64,000 nt of DNA from assembly GCA_964623085.1 (NCBI GenBank), contig CAZUTO010000004.1, positions 1-64,000 of the forward strand, written 5' to 3'. How positions within the stretch are numbered: the stretch's first letter is position 1; every line of letters begins with the position of its first letter. This document shows positions 60,173 to 64,000 of the stretch, piece after piece. This stretch comes from CAZUTO01 sp964623085. Lineage in GTDB: Bacteria; Pseudomonadota; Gammaproteobacteria; Pseudomonadales; GM7GCV1. The notes beneath the pieces were generated by a model. It saw only the letters and a list, made by a program, of their open reading frames with translations, searched no databases and was not told where the DNA came from. The position numbers and the translations under genes are program-made.

Positions 60173-61120
60173 ATGATTCGGCTAGAAGCAATTATCCCAG
60201 ATTATTTAGATGGACTACGCTGTGACCACGTTGCAGTGAAAATGTTCAGTGATTTTTCGCGTTCAAGATTACAAAATTGGATTAATGACGGCAGCCTTCT
60301 GGTCGATGGCGCTCAGCTGCGACCAAAGGATCCCGTGTTTTTTGGCAGTAACATGGTGCTTAGCGCCGAGCTAGAAGATCAGGAACGTTGGGAGCCTGAA
60401 AACATCCACATTGTGCGAATTTATGAAGATGCTCACTTGGTGGTCATCGATAAGCCTGTTGGCCTTGTTGTGCATCCCGGCGCAGGCAATCCGAATGGCA
60501 CATTATTGAACGCGCTTCTTTACCATGTGCCTGAAGTATCAAAAGTCCCTCGAGCAGGTATTGTTCATCGTATTGATAAGGACACGAGTGGATTGTTAGT
60601 GGTCGCCAAGACGATTGAGGCGCAAACTTCCTTGGTCCAACAGTTGCAAAGCCGCACGGTTAAGCGTGAATACGAGGCCGTCACGGATGGATTGATGACA
60701 GCGGGGGGTACCGTCGATGAGCCCATTGGGCGCCATAGCAGAAATCGACTCAAAATGGCCGTGTCAGCATCTGGCAAGGCAGCTATCACGCATTATCGCG
60801 TCGTAGAAAAGTTCGCGAGTAATACACATGTGCGTGTTCAGCTCGAAACTGGGCGCACACATCAAATTCGCGTTCATATGGCGCACAAAAAATTCCCTCT
60901 TGTTGGAGACAGTTTATATGGCGGAAGAGTGCGTGTTCCAAAGGGCGTAAGTATTGAATTGCGAGAATACGTTCGAGATTTCCCGAGGCAAGCCCTTCAT
61001 GCCGCCAAGTTAGAGCTAAACCACCCCGACTCGGGTCAGATTATGGAGTGGAAAAGCCCGCTCCCTGAAGATATGAAAACGTTATTGCATATGCTCAAGG
61101 CTGAACATACAAAACTATGA
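60173..61120 (+). CDS. rluD: 23S rRNA pseudouridine synthase RluD
   Basis: Makes pseudouridines 1911, 1915 and 1917 in helix 69 of 23S rRNA. 315 residues: an S4 RNA-binding domain (15-75, FSRSRLQNWINDGSLLVDG), then the catalytic domain with VVHPGAGNPNGTLLNALL and the catalytic Asp in GIVHRIDKDTSGLLVVAK. TGRTHQIRVHMAH follows. RluD rather than RluC is chosen because bamD is divergent on one side and pgeF follows, the conserved RluD setting. Confidence 0.94.
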   Translation: MIRLEAIIPDYLDGLRCDHVAVKMFSDFSRSRLQNWINDGSLLVDGAQLRPKDPVFFGSNMVLSAELEDQERWEPENIHIVRIYEDAHLVVIDKPVGLVVHPGAGNPNGTLLNALLYHVPEVSKVPRAGIVHRIDKDTSGLLVVAKTIEAQTSLVQQLQSRTVKREYEAVTDGLMTAGGTVDEPIGRHSRNRLKMAVSASGKAAITHYRVVEKFASNTHVRVQLETGRTHQIRVHMAHKKFPLVGDSLYGGRVRVPKGVSIELREYVRDFPRQALHAAKLELNHPDSGQIMEWKSPLPEDMKTLLHMLKAEHTKL

Positions 61121-61147
61121 AGCTGGTCATTGGTTGTGCGACGAAAC

Positions 61148-61903
61148 ATGTCTAAAACGGGTTATTTACACCCAGATTGGCCGGCACCGGACTCTGTTAG
61201 TGCATTGGTCACGCTGCGGTCTCCAGGAGCAAGTGTTAAACCCTACGATAGTTTTAATTTGGCAGCACATGTGGGCGACGCAACGAACGCCGTCGAAGCA
61301 AATCGTGCTCAGTTACGAAGTGATATTCAGATTGAACGAACAGCTTGGCTGAATCAGGTTCACGGGGTAGCCAACGTGCATATTCAACCCAGTTTTGATT
61401 TTTCCTCCGTGCCTGAAGCAGATGCAAGCTGGACGGAATTGCAAAATGTGGCTTGTACGGTGCTAACAGCTGATTGCATTCCTGTTTTGGTGTGCAATAC
61501 CCGCGGTACTAAAGTCGCGGCGATCCATGCAGGTTGGCGCGGATTGTCCAAGGGTGTAATTGCGAAGTGTTTAGCTGATGCAAACTTCAAAGCAGGTGAG
61601 ACACTGGTGTGGCTCGGCCCAGCAATTGGGCGTCATGCCTTTCAGGTGGGAGAGGATGTGCGGCAGCACTTTCGTGAAAGCGAATATTTCACAAATATAG
61701 ATATAAATCAGTTATTTGAAGATGATAGTGAAGGTAAATTATTATGTAATCTTGCCGAGCTAGCGCGAACGCAACTTTATAGTTTAGGTTATCAAGATGT
61801 ATGGGGTGGTAACGAATGCACCCACACTGAAAAAGACCGTTATTTTTCCTACCGACGCGACGGGCAAACCGGACGTATGGCTAGCTTAATTTGGCTTCAA
61901 TAG
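61148..61903 (+). CDS. pgeF: Purine nucleoside phosphorylase / laccase-domain protein YfiH (PgeF)
   Basis: Multicopper-like fold protein (DUF152). Members have been described as polyphenol oxidases, as nucleoside phosphorylases, and in E. coli as an editor of peptidoglycan composition. ATG 61148 gives 251 residues; TTG or GTG starts just upstream are less likely. Signatures are NLAAHVGD near the start, WLNQVHG, LTADCIPVLV with the metal cysteine, and AAIHAGWRGLSKGVI with the metal histidine. GPAIGRHAFQVGEDV and a final YFSYRRDG also occur. It sits directly behind rluD and before clpB, the common order. Confidence 0.92.
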   Translation: MSKTGYLHPDWPAPDSVSALVTLRSPGASVKPYDSFNLAAHVGDATNAVEANRAQLRSDIQIERTAWLNQVHGVANVHIQPSFDFSSVPEADASWTELQNVACTVLTADCIPVLVCNTRGTKVAAIHAGWRGLSKGVIAKCLADANFKAGETLVWLGPAIGRHAFQVGEDVRQHFRESEYFTNIDINQLFEDDSEGKLLCNLAELARTQLYSLGYQDVWGGNECTHTEKDRYFSYRRDGQTGRMASLIWLQ

Positions 61904-61992
61904 GCCTTTGATACGGCCAATTTAAGCACCATTTGACGCAGAGATTGCCGTCTCGTTTTTATAAATCGGCTTCCACATAACTAATCGCCAGC

Positions 61993-62021
61993 CTTGATTA
62001 TGGCCTTATTGGCCCCCATGT
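61993..62021 (+). promoter_or_regulatory. Sigma-32 (heat-shock) promoter of clpB
   Basis: CTTGAT and CCCCATGT are separated by 15 bases, close to the RpoH consensus CTTGAA / CCCCATnT. The transcript would start near 62028, about 35 bases before ATG 62064. Confidence 0.85.
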
Positions 62022-62063
62022 TTGCTATTAACACTGGTTAGACATGGTGATTAAGGAGTCTCA

Positions 62064-64000
62064 ATGCGACTAGATAAAATGACATCGCAGCTGCAATCAG
62101 CATTCGCTGATGCGCAGTCTATGGCTGTTGGAAAAGACAATACCGGAATAGAACCCGAGCATTTATTGTTGGCGCTTATCGATCAGCAGGGCAGCACTGT
62201 TAGGCCTATGCTCGCGCAAGCGGGTTACAACTTGTCGCGATTAAAGGCTGACTTAAATACGGCTATTGATGGTTTTCCAACTATTAGCCAGCCTACGGGT
62301 GAGGTGCAGATCAGTCAGAATTTAGGTCGATTATTAAACCTTTCTGATAAAAAAGCCCAACAGCTTGGTGACGCCTATTTATCCGGTGAAGTGGTTGTTC
62401 TTGCTGCCACTGAAGATACTGGCGCGCTCGGCGGTTTGCTGAGAAATGCGGGAGACCCGCAATCTTTTCAACAGGTAACGGAAAAACTACGGAATGGTGA
62501 AACCATTATGGATCCAGAGGCCGATGCAAATAGGCAGGCGCTAGAAAAGTATTGCGTCGACCTTACCGCTCGCGCTGAGGATGGCAAGCTTGACCCTGTC
62601 ATTGGGCGAGATGACGAAATTCGTCGGACTATTCAGGTTTTACAACGAAGAACAAAAAATAATCCGGTTCTCATTGGTGAGCCTGGCGTCGGCAAAACGG
62701 CCATTATTGAAGGTATGGCGCAACGTATCGTTAATGGCGAAGTACCTGAAGGACTGCGGGAAAAGCGCATTCTTTCGCTTGACCTTGGTGCGCTGCTTGC
62801 AGGCGCCAAATTTCGTGGTGACTTTGAAGAGCGTCTGAAGGCGGTGCTCAATGAGCTGTCAAAGCAGGAAGGCCAGATTATTCTGTTTATCGACGAAATT
62901 CATATGATGGTCGGCGCGGGAAAGGCTGAGGGCTCTATGGATGCGGGCAACATGCTCAAACCTGCTCTTGCCAGAGGCGAGTTGCACTGCGTCGGCGCGA
63001 CAACTTTAGACGAGTATCGTTTACACATTGAAAAGGACGCTGCACTAGAGCGTCGATTTCAAAAGGTCTTGGTGGAGGAACCCAGTGATGAAGACACCGT
63101 AGCGATCTTGCGTGGTTTGAAAGAGCGATACGAAGTCCATCACGGCGTTGAAATTACTGATTCCGCAATCGTAGCGGCCGCGAAGCTGTCCATTCGTTAT
63201 ATAACCGATCGACAATTACCGGATAAAGCGATCGACCTAATTGACGAAGCAGCCAGTCGTATTCGCATGGAAATTGACTCAAAGCCAGAAGAGATGGATC
63301 GCTTAGAGCGGCGATTGATCCAGCTCAAGATTGAGCGTGAGGCGATTAAAAAGGACAGTTCCGACGCCGCTAAAAAACGACTCGAAAAGATTGAAGAAGA
63401 CATCACGGAAGTGGAGCGGGAGTTTTCGGACTTAGAGAAAATCTGGAAAGCTGAAAAAGCCAATTTGACTGGTGCTGCTCAGGTCAAGTCGGATCTAGAG
63501 CAAACCCGCCTCGAGCTGGAAGCCGCTCAGCGTGCTGGCGATTTAAATAAGATGGCTGAGCTGCAGTACGGTCGTATTCCTGAATTAGAGCGAATGCTTG
63601 AGCAGGCACAAAATGCTGAGACAACAGAATCGAAGCTGCTTAGAAATAAGGTTGGCGAAGAAGAGATTGCTGAGGTGGTGTCTAAATGGACGGGCATTCC
63701 TGTGTCGAAGATGCTGGAAGGCGAGCGTGACAAATTACTGCGAATGGAAGATGAGCTGCATCAGCGTGTCATTGGACAAAAAGAGGCTGTGGAGGCGGTA
63801 TCCAATGCAGTTCGACGCAGTCGGGCAGGGTTATCTGATCCTAATCGCCCGAATGGTTCCTTCTTGTTTCTAGGTCCAACTGGTGTTGGTAAAACCGAAC
63901 TATGTAAGTCCTTGGCGGAATTTCTGTTTGATAGCGAAGATGCCATGGTGCGCATCGATATGTCAGAGTTTATGGAGAAACATTCAGTAGCGAGATTAAT
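62064..64000 (+). CDS. clpB: ATP-dependent chaperone ClpB (3' end outside window)
   Basis: Hsp100 disaggregase working with DnaK. 645 codons are present of the usual 860 or so. The start ATG follows AAGGAG. The N-terminal domain (MRLDKMTSQLQSAFADAQS...) and the first AAA+ module come first, with Walker A GEPGVGKTAI near residue 206, the pore loop in KFRGDFEERL and Walker B ILFIDEIH. The middle coiled coil (about 400-530) is long, with MDRLERRLIQLKIEREAIKKD, which separates ClpB from ClpA and ClpC. The second module begins with VIGQKEAV and GPTGVGKTE, then the window ends. A heat-shock promoter lies upstream. Confidence 0.97.
   Translation, partial: MRLDKMTSQLQSAFADAQSMAVGKDNTGIEPEHLLLALIDQQGSTVRPMLAQAGYNLSRLKADLNTAIDGFPTISQPTGEVQISQNLGRLLNLSDKKAQQLGDAYLSGEVVVLAATEDTGALGGLLRNAGDPQSFQQVTEKLRNGETIMDPEADANRQALEKYCVDLTARAEDGKLDPVIGRDDEIRRTIQVLQRRTKNNPVLIGEPGVGKTAIIEGMAQRIVNGEVPEGLREKRILSLDLGALLAGAKFRGDFEERLKAVLNELSKQEGQIILFIDEIHMMVGAGKAEGSMDAGNMLKPALARGELHCVGATTLDEYRLHIEKDAALERRFQKVLVEEPSDEDTVAILRGLKERYEVHHGVEITDSAIVAAAKLSIRYITDRQLPDKAIDLIDEAASRIRMEIDSKPEEMDRLERRLIQLKIEREAIKKDSSDAAKKRLEKIEEDITEVEREFSDLEKIWKAEKANLTGAAQVKSDLEQTRLELEAAQRAGDLNKMAELQYGRIPELERMLEQAQNAETTESKLLRNKVGEEEIAEVVSKWTGIPVSKMLEGERDKLLRMEDELHQRVIGQKEAVEAVSNAVRRSRAGLSDPNRPNGSFLFLGPTGVGKTELCKSLAEFLFDSEDAMVRIDMSEFMEKHSVARL

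Overview
The window is about 64 kb of ordinary bacterial chromosome from a gammaproteobacterium. The evidence is the gene content and gene order: ispB / rplU-rpmA-obgE-proB / rpsT / murJ-ribF-ileS-lspA-fkpB / fimT-fimU-pilV-pilW-pilX-pilY1-pilE / pilRS / bamD / rluD-pgeF-clpB. As I remember it, this is close to the block held by Pseudomonas aeruginosa and its relatives, but with inversions and with ispH missing from its usual place. Base composition is intermediate. There is no prophage, insertion sequence, CRISPR array, rRNA or recognisable tRNA. Two runs of exactly 100 N (3214-3313 and 36308-36407) show a draft assembly with gaps of unknown size. Each gap distorts a gene.

Region 1 (1-6500, minus strand) is a thiamine operon: thiC, thiO, [thiS and the start of thiG hidden in the gap], thiG, a thiD-thiE fusion, and a ThiF/MoeB protein with a rhodanese tail. 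It is headed by a clear TPP riboswitch with a promoter just upstream. Region 2 (6500-24800) is mixed housekeeping: SOS-regulated dnaE2 with a textbook LexA box, glutamate-type dehydrogenase, a TPR protein, a Na/Pi cotransporter, trmA, YjbQ (an enzyme that can stand in for ThiE), a glycine-zipper lipoprotein, sodB, a coiled-coil membrane protein, class I fumarase, an OmpA-like porin, sbcB, pyrB, an acyltransferase, a retropepsin-like protease and an orphan ABC ATPase. Region 3 (24800-30100) has argF and argD, with a strong intrinsic terminator in the argD leader, then an orphan hydantoinase B, grxD and ispB.

Region 4 (30100-46400) is the conserved ribosome/cell-envelope block: rplU (with an unusual helix-hairpin-helix tail), rpmA, obgE, proB, a HisC-like aminotransferase, a very large PilZ-DUF1631-GGDEF-EAL protein interrupted by the second gap, rpsT, murJ, ribF, ileS, lspA and fkpB. 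Region 5 (46400-57300) is a type IV pilus minor pilin/PilY1 operon with a small secreted protein of unknown function, and the PilS-PilR two-component pair on the other strand. Region 6 (57300-64000) has nadE, bamD, rluD, pgeF and clpB, which runs off the window behind a heat-shock type promoter.

The observations most worth following up are these. PilR keeps an intact receiver and DNA-binding domain but has lost the sigma-54 contact loop and the Walker B aspartate. Ribosomal protein L21 is twice its usual length. One c-di-GMP related protein has a long Asn/Gly-rich linker. dnaE2 has its LexA operator almost touching the start codon. argD has a promoter followed at once by an intrinsic terminator.
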